A stretch of DNA of 64,000 nt from Janthinobacterium sp. FW305-129 (GCF_020858115.1 NZ_JACYMM010000004.1:372001-436000), one strand, 5' to 3'. Counted from the stretch's first letter, positions 46,562-56,352 are shown. Notes: generated by a model not told the origin, from the sequence alone. Numbers and translations are program-made.

Positions 46562-46847
46562 TCGGCGCAGCCAGTATCCGGCTTGGCATCGGATTTTGTG
46601 GGCGCGCTTTCATCCAAGTATATAGCTATTTAATAAGCAAAATGTTTTTTTAAATCTATTCCGTCGAGCAATATTTCTTGGAGTGCATGATTGCAACTCA
46701 TATCTGGTGTTTTTTATATGAAAAAATACATGGGATCTCAAAATGGCGAGGCGGGTGGGGCAATATCGGGCCTTGCCGCGGCATTAGCGGCATGGCATGC
46801 CCCGCAGGCTGGTAGAATTGAGTTTTCCAGTCCTCACACTTCCTACT
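46562..46847. other. AT-rich non-coding stretch upstream of aroC
   Basis: The gene-free gap 46419-46847 holds the palindromic repeat and then this segment, of which about 46600-46745 is strikingly AT-rich for this genome (TATATAGCTATTTAATAAGC and a T7 run). Closer to aroC a TGGTAGAAT resembles an extended -10 element (46809-46817). No convincing ORF; one frame from 46691 runs into aroC out of register and is rejected. Confidence 0.5.
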
Positions 46848-47942
46848 ATGTCCGGCAATTCTTTTGGCAAGCTGTTTACTGTTACCACTTTCGGCGAATC
46901 GCACGGTCCGGCCATCGGCTGCGTGATCGATGGCTGTCCACCGGGATTGATCCTGTCGGAAGCCGATATCCAGCCCGAGCTGGATCGCCGCAAGCCGGGC
47001 ACTTCGCGCCACGTGACGCAGCGCCAGGAATCGGATACGGTGGAAATCCTCTCCGGCGTGTACCAGGGCGTGACGACGGGCACGCCCATCGCGCTGCTGA
47101 TCCGCAATGAAGACCAGCGCAGCAAGGATTACGGCAATATCGCGGAAAGCTTCCGTCCCGGCCACGCCGACTATACCTACTGGCACAAATACGGCGTGCG
47201 CGACCCGCGCGGCGGCGGGCGCTCGTCGGCGCGTTTGACGGCGCCCGTCGTGGGCGCGGCGGCGATCGCCAAGAAATGGCTGCTGCAGCAGTACGGCACC
47301 ACCTTCAAGGGCTGCATGAGCCAGCTGGGCGACATTCCCGTGCCGTTCCAGTCGTGGGAACACGTGCATGCGAACCCCTTCTTTGCCGCCAGCGGCGACG
47401 CGGACCTGATCGCGCGCATGGAAGAAGCGATGGACCAGTTGCGTCGCGACGGCGATTCCATCGGCGCGCGCATCGACGTGATTGCGCAAAACGTGCCCGT
47501 CGGCCTGGGCCAGCCCATCTACGACAAGCTCGACGCCGACATCGCCTACGCCATGATGGGCATCAATGCCGTCAAGGGCGTGGAAATCGGCGCCGGCTTC
47601 GATTCGGTGGCGCAAAAGGGTTCCGAACACGGCGACGAACTGACGCCGGAAGGTTTTGTCGGCAATAACGCCGGCGGCGTACTGGGCGGCATCTCGACGG
47701 GACAGGATATCAGTGTGTCGATCGCCATCAAGCCGACCTCGTCGATCCGCACGCCGCGCCGCTCGATCGATAAGGAGGGCAATCCCGTGATGGTGGAAAC
47801 CTTCGGCCGCCACGACCCGTGCGTGGGCATCCGCGCCACGCCGATCGCCGAAGCCATGCTGGCGCTGGTGCTGATCGACCACGCGCTGATGCACCGCGCG
47901 CAATGCGGCGATGTCAGCGTGAGTACGCCGAAGCTGAAATAG
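46848..47942 (+). CDS. aroC: Chorismate synthase
   Basis: The 364-residue enzyme has the family motifs [18 protein letters not shown] near the N-terminus, RVSARLTAP-type [22 protein letters not shown] and [17 protein letters not shown]. It converts EPSP to chorismate using reduced FMN, the last step of the shikimate pathway, and so feeds tryptophan, the violacein precursor. The ATG at 46848 begins the standard N-terminus SGNSFGKLF; the ORF extends upstream without homology. Confidence 0.97.
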   Translation: MSGNSFGKLFTVTTFGESHGPAIGCVIDGCPPGLILSEADIQPELDRRKPGTSRHVTQRQESDTVEILSGVYQGVTTGTPIALLIRNEDQRSKDYGNIAESFRPGHADYTYWHKYGVRDPRGGGRSSARLTAPVVGAAAIAKKWLLQQYGTTFKGCMSQLGDIPVPFQSWEHVHANPFFAASGDADLIARMEEAMDQLRRDGDSIGARIDVIAQNVPVGLGQPIYDKLDADIAYAMMGINAVKGVEIGAGFDSVAQKGSEHGDELTPEGFVGNNAGGVLGGISTGQDISVSIAIKPTSSIRTPRRSIDKEGNPVMVETFGRHDPCVGIRATPIAEAMLALVLIDHALMHRAQCGDVSVSTPKLK

Positions 47943-47961
47943 TTGACCCGAGAGGCAAGAT

Positions 47962-47992
47962 CCGGGGTCGGACCTTCAAGGTCCGACCCCGG
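47962..47992. repeat. Perfect 31-bp palindrome after aroC
   Basis: Arms CCGGGGTCGGACCTT and AAGGTCCGACCCCGG are exact complements around a single C. There is no T run, so it is a poor Rho-independent terminator. Similar GGGGTCGGACC palindromes are, to my knowledge, dispersed in related genomes. Confidence 0.7.
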
Positions 47993-48016
47993 CAGTTCTG
48001 CCGTTGGGGGCGGGTT

Positions 48017-49513
48017 TTATGCTACTTTATTCGCCACCAATTCCAATTGATGCCGCATCTCCACCGACTGCACCAATAACGCCCGGATATCGTTGATCAG
48101 GTTGAACTCCGTCTGGTTCAATTGAATCGGCGGGAAGCTGTCGTCCCAGTCGCCGTATAAAAATCCCGTGGGGTGGCCGTTGGCCGACAGCGGCAGCACG
48201 ACGAAGCTGCGCGCTTCCGACAGGGTCGCTTTCCACCATTGCGGCAGCTTGGCGGCGAATTTCGGGTCGCGCGCATTGTCGATGAAGATCACGCGGTCGC
48301 TGTTGAGGGCCGCGTGGAACACGTTCGGCTCATACGCGTCGCCGAACACCATCAGGTCCTGCAGGTCGGCCATGCCTTCGCCCATGCTGATGCGCGCCGA
48401 ATACAAATGATCCCTGTGGTTGCGCACGAACGCCACCGAGCGCGAAAAATCGAAGCCCTGGTGCAGCGTTTCGAGCGCCATCGAGACCATCTGTCCCGGG
48501 CTGGCGCTGCCGATGGCGCCGCGCAGGTCGGCCAGACCGCCGATCAGCACGCGGTTGCCTTCGGCGCGCATGCGCGTCGAGGCCAGCTGGCGCGCGCGCC
48601 GTTCGGCCGGTTTCGACAGCGGTGCGATCGACAGGTCGGCCGCCGCCATCATCTTCGCCTTGTCCACCGCCACCACCAGGTCTGTGGCGGCGATGCCCAG
48701 GGTGCCCGCGTAGTCGTCGATCAGCGCGTGCACCTGCGCCGCGCCGGCCGCATCGTCATGCCACAGCGAGTCGGCGCAGCGCGCCGCCATGGTCGACAGG
48801 CCCGCCATCCAGTCGGCGCCGCTGACGGGCGCGTTGTCGGGCGACGGGTCCATCGGACGCATGCCGTTGATCAGGTGCTGCGGCAAGCCCCAGTGGGCGG
48901 CCGTGGCATAGCCCACTTCCGGCAGCGACAGGCCGAGGATTTCGCGCGCGGCGGCGGCCTCGTTGCCGGGACCCGCATGCGCCTGCATGCGTGCCCAGAA
49001 GTCCGTCATGTAGAACGTCACCATCATGCGGCCCAGCGTGTGCAGCATGGAGCAGACGACGGCTTGCTCCGCCTGCAGGCTGCCGGCGCTGGTGGCCACC
49101 TGCTGCGCCACCATCCCGGCCAGTACGGCCTTTTCCATTTCCACATGGGCGCTGACGGAATCGGGCGACGCCTGCGACAGCTCCTCGATCAGTTTCAGGC
49201 CCAGCGCCAAGTGGCCGATGGCGTCGATGCCGAGCACCAGCACGGCCTTCGAGACCGTGTTGACGCGCTGGCCGAAGGCCGAATACATGCCGCTGTTGGC
49301 CAGCCGCAGCACCTTGTGCGTGAGGACAGGATCGGACAGCACCGTTTGCGTGATGTCGAATTCGTGGTCGTCCTCGCCGCGCATGGCACCGAGGATGGCG
49401 CTGATGGCTTTCGCGAAGCCGGGCATGTCGCCCTGCTGCCGCGTGCGCGCCCACAGCAGGTCCAGGGTGTTTTTGCCGAGTTGTGTCGGTACCGTGAAAT
49501 GACCTGGATTCAT
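48017..49513 (-). CDS. HDOD-domain signalling protein
   Basis: The 498-residue protein has an N-terminal HDOD domain (VLSDPVLTHKVLRLANSGMYSAFGQRVNTVSKAVLVLG, CSMLHTLGRMMVTFYM), a helical middle part and a GAF-like C-terminal domain (SFVVLPLSANGHPTGFLYGDWD). HDOD proteins resemble HD-GYP proteins without catalysis and act in regulatory relays. Its ATG overlaps the stop of the GGDEF-EAL gene (ATGA), so the two are translated together and probably act in one pathway. Confidence 0.87.
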   Translation of the reverse strand: MNPGHFTVPTQLGKNTLDLLWARTRQQGDMPGFAKAISAILGAMRGEDDHEFDITQTVLSDPVLTHKVLRLANSGMYSAFGQRVNTVSKAVLVLGIDAIGHLALGLKLIEELSQASPDSVSAHVEMEKAVLAGMVAQQVATSAGSLQAEQAVVCSMLHTLGRMMVTFYMTDFWARMQAHAGPGNEAAAAREILGLSLPEVGYATAAHWGLPQHLINGMRPMDPSPDNAPVSGADWMAGLSTMAARCADSLWHDDAAGAAQVHALIDDYAGTLGIAATDLVVAVDKAKMMAAADLSIAPLSKPAERRARQLASTRMRAEGNRVLIGGLADLRGAIGSASPGQMVSMALETLHQGFDFSRSVAFVRNHRDHLYSARISMGEGMADLQDLMVFGDAYEPNVFHAALNSDRVIFIDNARDPKFAAKLPQWWKATLSEARSFVVLPLSANGHPTGFLYGDWDDSFPPIQLNQTEFNLINDIRALLVQSVEMRHQLELVANKVA

Positions 49514-51249
49514 TGCACCCCTCCGCGCTGTTCATTGGCAGACGGCGTGGGCACCAGCGCCGCATAGGTTTTGTCGCTCAAGGCCGATAGCGCGGCGTGG
49601 GCCGGCATCGGTTTGCCCGTCAGGTAGCCTTGCACGTACTGGCAGCCGCGCGACTCCATGAAGTGCATCTGCTCCTCCGTTTCCACGCCCTCGGCCACCA
49701 CGGACAAATTCAAATGCTTGGCCAAGTCGAGAATCGTGTTGCAGATGGCTGCGTCTTTGCTCGATTCGGGCAAGTCCTTGATGAAGGTGCGGTCGATCTT
49801 CAACACGGAAATAGGGAAGCGCTTCAGATACGCGAGCGAAGAATAGCCGGTGCCGAAATCGTCGATGGCGATGCGCGCGCGGCGCTCCGTCATCTTGACG
49901 AGGATCGTTTCCGCATGCACGGGGTCGATCATCAGCGTGCCTTCCGTAATTTCCAGCACCAGGTGTTCGCCCGAGAGTCCTGAAAACGCGATGGCGTCAT
50001 CGAGCACGTCGAGGAACTTGTCGTTGCGGAACTGGCGCGGGCTGATGTTGACGGAGATGTACAGCGGCCGCCTGGCCACTTCCTGGAACTGCTTGAGCTG
50101 CACGCAGGCCGCCTTCAGCGCCCAGGCGCCCAGCAGGTTGATCAGGCCATTCGCCTCGGCGATCGGGATGAAGCGCACGGGCGGCACCAGGCCCAGGGTC
50201 GGGTGCTTCCAGCGCATCAGAGTTTCGAAACCCTGGATCTGCCGCGTGTGCGCATCGACGATGGGCTGGTAAAACAGCAGGAATTCGCCTTCGCGCACGG
50301 CGTGGAACATGGCCGCTTCCAGCGAAATATCGTGTTCCGACGGGCCATTCAGGCGCGGGCTGTAGACCAGGCAGCGGGCCTTGCCCGTTTCCTTGGCGCG
50401 CGACATGGCCGCATCGGCCAGCGCCACCAGCCGCACTTCATCTTCCGCGTGCAGCGGATAGATCGATACGCCGACGGAGGCGCCCACGTAGATCGTGTGG
50501 CCATCGACTTCGAACGGCGCCTGCAGGGTGGCCAGCAGGCGGCCAGTCACCAGCTTGATCTGCGCGTCGGTGGCGCTGCCGGGCAGCACGGCGACAAATT
50601 CATCGCCGCCCACGCGCGCCAGGGTATCGCTGTCGCGCAGGGTCTTGCGCAGGCGCGCGGCGGCCAGGCGCAGCACGGCGTCGCCGACGGGGTGGCCCAG
50701 GCCATCGTTGACCTTTTTAAAGCCATCGAGGCCGATGGTGGCGACCGAAAAACCCTGGCCCGAACGCGCGGCCTGGGCGATCACCATGCGGATGCGGTCG
50801 GACAGCAGCAGGCGGTTCGGCAGGCCGGTCAGCGCATCGTGGGTGGCCATGTGGCGCAGCCGTTCTTCCGTATTGTGCTGGGCCGAGGTATCGCGCCCGA
50901 CCACCAGCAATTCGGCGATGCCTTCCCCGTTCATATAAGAAGACAGGCGCAGCTCGAACCAGATTTCCTGGTCCGGCGTCTGCAGGCGCACTTCCAGGCG
51001 GCCCGGTTCTTCCAGGGCGTCTTCCAGCGCCGCCTGCAGCGCCGCGCGCGACGCTTCGGTGGCCAGCGGCAGCAGCAAATGGCCGGACAGGCCAGAGGGC
51101 GCGGCAAACAGGGTGGCCGCGCGCTTGCTGGCGAACAGGATCAGGCCGTCCGTATCGAGCCGGAACACGACGTCGCCTGCCTCTTCCATGAGGTTGTCCA
51201 ACTCGTGGCGGGCCTCGCGGTGGGCGGCGGATGGGGTACTGGAAAACAT
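49510..51249 (-). CDS. PAS-GGDEF-EAL c-di-GMP protein
   Basis: With the ATG at 51249 the protein has 579 residues: a PAS domain (LMEEAGDVVFRLDTDGLILFASKRAATLF), an intact GGDEF (214-218, RVGGDEFVAVL) and an EAL-type domain in which the signature is ETL (GFETLMRW) but DDFGTGYSSL and the later EGVETEEQ are kept. It has no transmembrane helix. It may make c-di-GMP and possibly degrade it; the ETL variant is tolerated in some active enzymes. An in-frame start at 51324 adds 25 residues with no family similarity. It is coupled to the HDOD gene. Confidence 0.88.
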   Translation of the reverse strand: MFSSTPSAAHREARHELDNLMEEAGDVVFRLDTDGLILFASKRAATLFAAPSGLSGHLLLPLATEASRAALQAALEDALEEPGRLEVRLQTPDQEIWFELRLSSYMNGEGIAELLVVGRDTSAQHNTEERLRHMATHDALTGLPNRLLLSDRIRMVIAQAARSGQGFSVATIGLDGFKKVNDGLGHPVGDAVLRLAAARLRKTLRDSDTLARVGGDEFVAVLPGSATDAQIKLVTGRLLATLQAPFEVDGHTIYVGASVGVSIYPLHAEDEVRLVALADAAMSRAKETGKARCLVYSPRLNGPSEHDISLEAAMFHAVREGEFLLFYQPIVDAHTRQIQGFETLMRWKHPTLGLVPPVRFIPIAEANGLINLLGAWALKAACVQLKQFQEVARRPLYISVNISPRQFRNDKFLDVLDDAIAFSGLSGEHLVLEITEGTLMIDPVHAETILVKMTERRARIAIDDFGTGYSSLAYLKRFPISVLKIDRTFIKDLPESSKDAAICNTILDLAKHLNLSVVAEGVETEEQMHFMESRGCQYVQGYLTGKPMPAHAALSALSDKTYAALVPTPSANEQRGGVQ

Positions 51250-51646
51250 CGTGCTGGCTTTTACCTTTTTTGTTATCAGTGCCGGCGCTCGCTGCAGGGC
51301 AGGGCGCCAACGGAAAGAGTGCATCGTGCGTGACGCGCGCCATAGGGGCCGGAAGGGCGGCTATCGGAACGCGATCCACACGAAATGTATCATTGAAAAG
51401 CACCCGATTACATGAAATAGAGCAACATTGCTTCAGGTTTTGTAAATATTCCTGCCTTCCATGAAAAAAATCATGCTACGCGACACATATAGGCATTTTC
51501 ATTCCACGTGGAAACATTTATCTGCGCCTGCTTCCACTGGCGCGCTTGCCCCGCCATGCGCTTTACGCTAGTCTGGCTGGCAGACGGTGTTGACGGTGCG
51601 CCAATGACGGCAAGGGCGCCATGATAACAAATCGCGGGAGACCTCC
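51250..51646. other. Divergent gap between the GGDEF-EAL gene and aidB
   Basis: This gap of about 400 bases is AT-richer than its flanks and should hold promoters for both genes. A 12-bp palindrome TTCCACGTGGAA lies at 51502-51513 and may be an operator. I see no ORF with a ribosome site and no clear -35/-10 pair. Confidence 0.4.
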
Positions 51647-53329
51647 ATGAATGCCTTTGACACGCATGAAGTTTTCAACCAGGCCACGCCCTTTGAAAAC
51701 GTCAATCTGTTCGCCTGCGACCCGGCGCTGATCGAGGCGCTGCTGCGCGAGGGCGGCGGCGCGGCGCTGCAGGAACTCGACGCGCTGGGCGAAAAGCTGG
51801 GCCGCGCCGAAACATACGCGCTGGCGCGCCTGGCCAATATCCACACGCCCGAGCTGCAGCAGTTCGACCGGGCCGGCCGGCGCATCGACGAAGTGCAGTT
51901 CCATCCGGCCTGGCATGAACTGATGGCCATCCTCGTGGACGCTGGCGCGCACGCCGCGCCCTGGGCAGCTCCCGGTCCCGGCGCCCAGGTGGCGCGCGCG
52001 GCCGCCTATCTATTAGTGGGGCAGGTGGAAAACGGCACGCAGTGTCCCGTGACGATGACGTATGCCTCGGTGCCGGCCTTGCGCCAGGCCCTTGATCTGC
52101 CGCAAATCGCGCAGCGCTGGCTGCCGAAAATCCTGTCGCGCGACTACGATCCCCGCTCCTTGCCCGTTGAGCAGAAGCGGGGCGCCCTGATCGGCATGGG
52201 CATGACGGAAAAGCAGGGCGGCTCCGACGTGCGCAGCAATACCACGCGCGCCGTGCCCGTGCCGCTGGCCGAGGCGCAAGCCCTGTTCGGCGGCGAGGCT
52301 GCTGGCGCCTGGCGCATCGTCGGCCACAAATGGTTTTTCTCGGCGCCGCAGTGCGACGCGCACCTGATCCTGGCGCAGGCGGAGGAGGGAGGGTTGTCGT
52401 GCTTCTTCCTGCCCCGCTACCTGCCCGACGGCAGCCGCAACGCCATCCGCGTGCAGCGCCTGAAGGATAAACTGGGCAACCGCTCGAATGCCTCGTCGGA
52501 GGTGGAGTTTGCCAATGCCTATGGCTGGCTCGTCGGGCAGCCGGGGCGCGGTATTCCCACCATCCTGGAAATGGCCAGCCACACGCGCCTCGATTGCGTG
52601 CTGGGCAGCGCCGGCATCATGCGCGCCGCCCTGACACAGGTGCTGCACCATGCGCGCCAGCGGGCCGTGTTCGGCAAGCCGCTGGCCGAGCAGCCGTTGA
52701 TGCAGAACGTGCTGGCCGACCTGGCGCTCGAATCGGAGGCCGCCACGGCGTTTGCGCTGCGCCTGGCCCGCTGTTTCGATGAAAAGGACGATCCCCAGCA
52801 GGCGATGCTGGCGCGCGTGCTCACGCCAGCCGGCAAGTACTGGATCTGCAAGCGGGGCCCCGGCTTCGGCGCGGAAGCCATGGAAGTGCTGGGCGGCACG
52901 GGCTACGTGGAAGACGCGCCGCTGGCGCGCCTGTACCGCGAGTTGCCCGTCAATTCGATCTGGGAAGGCTCGGGCAACGTCATGTGCCTCGACGTCTTGC
53001 GCGCCTTCGGCAAGTCGCCGGCCGCGCGCGACGCCCTGGCGGCCGAGCTGGCGCTGGCCGGCGATGATCACGCCGACTTTGCAGATTACCGCGCGCGCCT
53101 GCTGGCCGACCTGGACGGGCCGCAGACGAACGAGTTTGGGGCCAGGCAACTCTCCGAACGCATCGTGCTGGCCGTGCAGGCAGCCTTGCTGCTGCGCCAT
53201 GCGCCACCGTTCGTTGCACAGGCTTTCCTGCAGTCGCGCCTGGCGCAGGCGCCGGGCGGCGCGTATGGGCGCTTGCCGGCCGGCACCGATTGCGCGGCCA
53301 TCCTGGCGCGCGCCTTGCGCGAGTATTGA
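51647..53329 (+). CDS. aidB: AidB-type acyl-CoA dehydrogenase
   Basis: The 560-residue flavoprotein starts with FNQATPFENVNLFACDPAL, as AidB proteins do. It has CPVTMTYASVPAL, GMGMTEKQGGSDVRSNTTRA, FFSAPQCDAHLILAQAEEGGLSCFFLPR, and GGTGYVEDAPLARLYRELPVNSIWEGSGNVM near the end. AidB is induced by alkylating agents and is thought to protect DNA or destroy alkylators; it binds FAD and DNA. A GGGAG ribosome site precedes the ATG. It stands alone between a divergent unit and upp. Confidence 0.92.
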   Translation: MNAFDTHEVFNQATPFENVNLFACDPALIEALLREGGGAALQELDALGEKLGRAETYALARLANIHTPELQQFDRAGRRIDEVQFHPAWHELMAILVDAGAHAAPWAAPGPGAQVARAAAYLLVGQVENGTQCPVTMTYASVPALRQALDLPQIAQRWLPKILSRDYDPRSLPVEQKRGALIGMGMTEKQGGSDVRSNTTRAVPVPLAEAQALFGGEAAGAWRIVGHKWFFSAPQCDAHLILAQAEEGGLSCFFLPRYLPDGSRNAIRVQRLKDKLGNRSNASSEVEFANAYGWLVGQPGRGIPTILEMASHTRLDCVLGSAGIMRAALTQVLHHARQRAVFGKPLAEQPLMQNVLADLALESEAATAFALRLARCFDEKDDPQQAMLARVLTPAGKYWICKRGPGFGAEAMEVLGGTGYVEDAPLARLYRELPVNSIWEGSGNVMCLDVLRAFGKSPAARDALAAELALAGDDHADFADYRARLLADLDGPQTNEFGARQLSERIVLAVQAALLLRHAPPFVAQAFLQSRLAQAPGGAYGRLPAGTDCAAILARALREY

Positions 53330-53473
53330 TTTCAATAAAACCGATTATTTCGAAAATTCCGGCCACAGGCGGGCTGCAGGCTGGGATAATGCTGCAATCC
53401 ATCATTTTATCGACACACGGCGCGCTTGCGGTGCATGCTTGCCGGCGCGCCAGAGCAGAGAAAGAAAAATAAT

Positions 53474-54124
53474 ATGAAACAAGATCCACGCTTCCCGAAT
53501 TTGTTCATCACCGATCATCCTTTGATCCAGCACAAACTGAGCCACATGCGCGAGCACGACACGTCGACGCGCACCTTCCGCGAATTGCTCAAGGAAATCA
53601 CCTTGCTGATGGGCTATGAAATCACGCGCGACCTGCCGCTGACGACGCGCGAAATCAAGACCCCGCTGGTGACCATCGATGCGCCCGTCATTGCTGGCAA
53701 GAAACTGGCCATCGTCCCCATCCTGCGCGCCGGCATCGGCATGAGCGACGGCCTGCTGAACCTGGTGCCATCGGCCAGGGTCGGCCACATCGGCGTGTAC
53801 CGCGACCCGGCCACCCACATGCCCGTGGAATACCTGGTGCGCCTGCCGGACCTGAACGAGCGCACCTTCATCCTGTGCGACCCGATGGTGGCGACCGGCA
53901 ATTCGGCCGTGTACGCCGTCGACGTGCTGAAGAAGCGCGGCGTGACGGACGAGCAGATCATCTTCCTGGCCCTGGTGGCCGCGCCGGAAGGCGTGACCGT
54001 ATTCCAGAACGCGCATCCGAACGTCAAGATGTTCTGCGCCTCGCTCGATTCGCACCTGGATGACCACGCCTACATCGTGCCGGGCCTGGGCGATGCCGGC
54101 GACCGTATCTTCGGCACCAAGTAA
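53474..54124 (+). CDS. upp: Uracil phosphoribosyltransferase
   Basis: The 216-residue enzyme has [41 protein letters not shown], the PRPP loop [22 protein letters not shown] and [12 protein letters not shown] at the end. It salvages uracil to UMP with PRPP. The ATG at 53474 matches the standard N-terminus; an in-frame start at 53426 is too early. The HPt gene follows after 21 bases. Confidence 0.97.
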   Translation: MKQDPRFPNLFITDHPLIQHKLSHMREHDTSTRTFRELLKEITLLMGYEITRDLPLTTREIKTPLVTIDAPVIAGKKLAIVPILRAGIGMSDGLLNLVPSARVGHIGVYRDPATHMPVEYLVRLPDLNERTFILCDPMVATGNSAVYAVDVLKKRGVTDEQIIFLALVAAPEGVTVFQNAHPNVKMFCASLDSHLDDHAYIVPGLGDAGDRIFGTK

Positions 54125-54145
54125 GTCATTCAGGCGAGTATTGCG

Positions 54146-54508
54146 ATGGCAACCTTGATCGACCCCGATTTTCGCGCGCGTTTGCGCGCCCTGAATGAAA
54201 AATATGCGGCCGGCGTGCCGGCCCTGATGCAGGCGATCGCGCAGGCAAACGGCCGCTGCGACAGCGAAGGCCTCCGTCTGGAGCCGTTGACGCAGCTGCA
54301 CCGCGCGCTGCACGCGGTGGCCGGCTCGGCCGCTACCTTCGGCTTTGCCGCGCTGGGGCAGGAGTGCCGGCGCATCGAACAGCTGGTGCGCGCCATGCTC
54401 AATGCCCCTGCGCAAGCGGTGGCGGACTGGCCCGCCGTGCGGGCGCAAGTGGAGGCGCTCCTGGCCTGGGCCGCGCGCGATGCGGGCGCCACCCATTTCA
54501 GCGCGTGA
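54146..54508 (+). CDS. HPt-domain phosphotransfer protein
   Basis: The 120-residue helical protein has the histidine-phosphotransfer signature with H56 in LHAVAGSAATFGFAALGQECRRIE. It could carry phosphate between a hybrid kinase and a response regulator. No kinase is adjacent. It lies 21 bases after upp and may be cotranscribed. Confidence 0.85.
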   Translation: MATLIDPDFRARLRALNEKYAAGVPALMQAIAQANGRCDSEGLRLEPLTQLHRALHAVAGSAATFGFAALGQECRRIEQLVRAMLNAPAQAVADWPAVRAQVEALLAWAARDAGATHFSA

Positions 54509-54682
54509 ATGACAGCGGCATAGCGATGTGGTTGCAATGATTCATTTGATGCAACGCAAAGCACCCGCGTCGCAGATTAGGATATAGTGTGTCCATGCCG
54601 CTGGTACAGGGCGCCGCAAGACGGGGATTTGGCTATTAAAGTAGTGTTCGCAAGTTTATTTTGCGAAAGAATGGTTTTTCTC

Positions 54683-54699
54683 AGTTTTGTTGGTATAAT
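54683..54699 (+). promoter_or_regulatory. Extended -10 promoter of the cold-shock gene
   Basis: A perfect TATAAT at 54694-54699 is preceded by TGG, giving an extended -10 element, with a T-rich upstream region and no good -35. Transcription from about 54706 would leave a leader of about 100 bases before the cold-shock start codon, as in cspA-type genes. The rest of 54509-54806 is non-coding. Confidence 0.75.
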
Positions 54700-54806
54700 T
54701 GGGCATCGTTGGATTCGAGGTAGTAGTGCAGTTTGTCTGTCATTTCTTTCTTGCTTCAAACGATATAACGGGCGCAAGCCCAACTTAACTGAAATAGGAA
54801 ATTGTA

Positions 54807-55010
54807 ATGGCAACTGGCATCGTAAAATGGTTCAATGATTCGAAGGGTTTCGGCTTTATTACCCCTGACGAAGGCGGCGAAGATCTGTTCGCTCACTTCT
54901 CGGCTATCCAGTCGAACGGCTTCAAGTCCCTGCAAGAGAACCAACGCGTTTCTTTTGAAGTGACCGCTGGCCCTAAAGGCAAGCAAGCTTCGAACATTCA
55001 GCCAATCTAA
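54807..55010 (+). CDS. cspA: CspA-family cold-shock protein
   Basis: The 67-residue protein has both RNA-binding motifs, KGFGFITP (RNP1) and DLFAHFSAI (RNP2), within a single five-strand OB fold. It binds single-stranded RNA and DNA and melts structures at low temperature. An AATAGGAAATTGTA ribosome site precedes the ATG. The long leader from the promoter at 54694 suggests temperature-dependent folding control, which is known for the family but inferred here. Confidence 0.96.
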   Translation: MATGIVKWFNDSKGFGFITPDEGGEDLFAHFSAIQSNGFKSLQENQRVSFEVTAGPKGKQASNIQPI

Positions 55011-55034
55011 TACGCTGGATCAAACGAAATAAAG

Positions 55035-55062
55035 AAATCCTCGGTCTCCGAGGATTTTTTTT
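55035..55062 (+). terminator. Terminator of the cold-shock gene
   Basis: ATCCTCGG, a TCT loop and CCGAGGAT are followed by eight Ts, 24 bases after the stop codon. Confidence 0.92.
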
Positions 55063-55132
55063 CGCCTGAATTTCCGTAAAGCAGGGGTTTTGCGTGGGCA
55101 GCGCGCTCTTTTCGGCGTGCTTGCGTCGCCGT

Positions 55133-55229
55133 GTAGGTCGGCTTAGCCGCTTGCGCGTAAGCCGACAATGGTGGTGCTGGTAAGATGTATGGGCTGGTGT
55201 CGGCTTACGCTGCGCTAAGCCGACCTGCA
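55133..55229. repeat. Inverted pair of REP-type palindromes
   Basis: The first unit (55133-55166, GTAGGTCGGCTTAGCCGC onward) and the second (55199-55229, GTCGGCTTACGCTGCGCTAA onward) are inverted copies, and each is itself palindromic around a GC-rich loop. This is the layout of bacterial interspersed mosaic elements. No coding frame in 55063-55275. Confidence 0.75.
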
Positions 55230-55275
55230 CCGACCTGCGCCGACTTGCGTACCCACGTCTAGGCTTGGGCGCTAT

Positions 55276-56187
55276 CTAGATTGCCCGCTCACGCCAGTAG
55301 TCAGGCTGTGAGTATGAGTGCCGCAAAAAATCCACGAACGCCCGTATGCGCAGCGGCAAGTGGCGGCGCTGGGCGAATACGGCGTAAATATCGTTGCCCG
55401 GCGCAGCAAACTGATCGAGCACCGTCACCAACTGGCCCGATTCGATTTCCGCCCCGACTTCCCACATCGAGCGCCACGCCAGGCCCTTGCCGGCCAGCGC
55501 CCAGTCGTGCAGCACTTCGCCGTCGTTACAGACCATATTGCCCGCCACTTTCAGAATCACATTCTTGCCGTTTTCGCGGAAGGTCCAGCCCCGCTGGCTG
55601 CCTTCGCTGCTGATCGCCAGGCAATTGTGCCTGGCCAGGTCGGCCGGGATGCGCGGCGTGCCGGCCCGTTTCAGATAGGCGGGCGAGCCGACCAGCACGC
55701 GCTGGTTGTCCGCCAGCTTGGTGCTCACGAGCGAGGAGTCGGACAGGCTGGCGATGCGGATGGCCACGTCGATGCCTTCGCCGATCAGGTCGACGAGGCG
55801 GTCGTTCAGGTTCAGCGACACCGTCACGTCGCGGTGCTCGGCAACAAACGAGGGGATCAGGGGCGCCACATGCTGGCGGCCGAAGCCGGCCGGCGCGGAA
55901 ATGAGCAGATGGCCGCTGGCCTTCACGCTGCGCTCGGCCACGGCCGCTTCCGCCTCTTCCAGCTCGCCCAGGATGCGCTGGCAATCTTCGAGGAAGGCGG
56001 CGCCTTCGTTCGTCAACGCGAGCTTGCGCGTCGTACGCTGCAGTAATTTGACGCCCAGGCGCTGCTCCAGCGCATCGAGGCGCCGGCCTATCATGGCCGG
56101 CGCGATGCCTTCCGCGCGCGCGGCGGCCGACAGGCTGCCCTTGGCCACCACTTCCACGAAGGTCGATATTTGTCTGAACTGGCCCAT
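55276..56187 (-). CDS. LysR-family transcriptional regulator
   Basis: The 303-residue protein has an N-terminal winged helix-turn-helix (FRQISTFVEVVAKGSLSAAARAEGIAPAMIGRRLDALEQRLGVKLLQRTTRKLALT) and a LysR substrate-binding domain (ISAPAGFGRQHVAPLIPSF, VSLNLNDRLVDLIGEGIDVAIRIA). It is divergent from aceB across a 216-base gap that contains a 17-bp T-N11-A-type dyad at 56263-56279. It may regulate itself and aceB, but the ligand is unknown. Confidence 0.92.
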   Translation of the reverse strand: MGQFRQISTFVEVVAKGSLSAAARAEGIAPAMIGRRLDALEQRLGVKLLQRTTRKLALTNEGAAFLEDCQRILGELEEAEAAVAERSVKASGHLLISAPAGFGRQHVAPLIPSFVAEHRDVTVSLNLNDRLVDLIGEGIDVAIRIASLSDSSLVSTKLADNQRVLVGSPAYLKRAGTPRIPADLARHNCLAISSEGSQRGWTFRENGKNVILKVAGNMVCNDGEVLHDWALAGKGLAWRSMWEVGAEIESGQLVTVLDQFAAPGNDIYAVFAQRRHLPLRIRAFVDFLRHSYSQPDYWRERAI

Positions 56188-56262
56188 AAGATGCTCTCGT
56201 TATCTCGTCACTTGTGATAAAAACGCATAGATGAAGTGATTTTTAATCTCGTTTCCATGCCT

Positions 56263-56279
56263 TATAGTGCAATACTATA
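56263..56279. promoter_or_regulatory. LysR-type operator dyad
   Basis: TATAGT-GCAAT-ACTATA is a perfect six-base inverted repeat fitting the T-N11-A rule of LysR binding sites. It lies 76 bases upstream of the LysR start and 125 bases upstream of aceB. Confidence 0.55.
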
Positions 56280-56352
56280 GAACAAACGCGCCGCCTGGCA
56301 GAGTGTTTTTGCGCCTCTGTCCAGCTTGCCCGAGCAATCATTCGGCTTATAC

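Noticed and set aside
46691..47110. Possible small gene of 139 codons upstream of aroC
   Set aside because: It overlaps aroC out of frame for over 260 bases, has no ribosome site, and becomes Arg-rich nonsense in the overlap.
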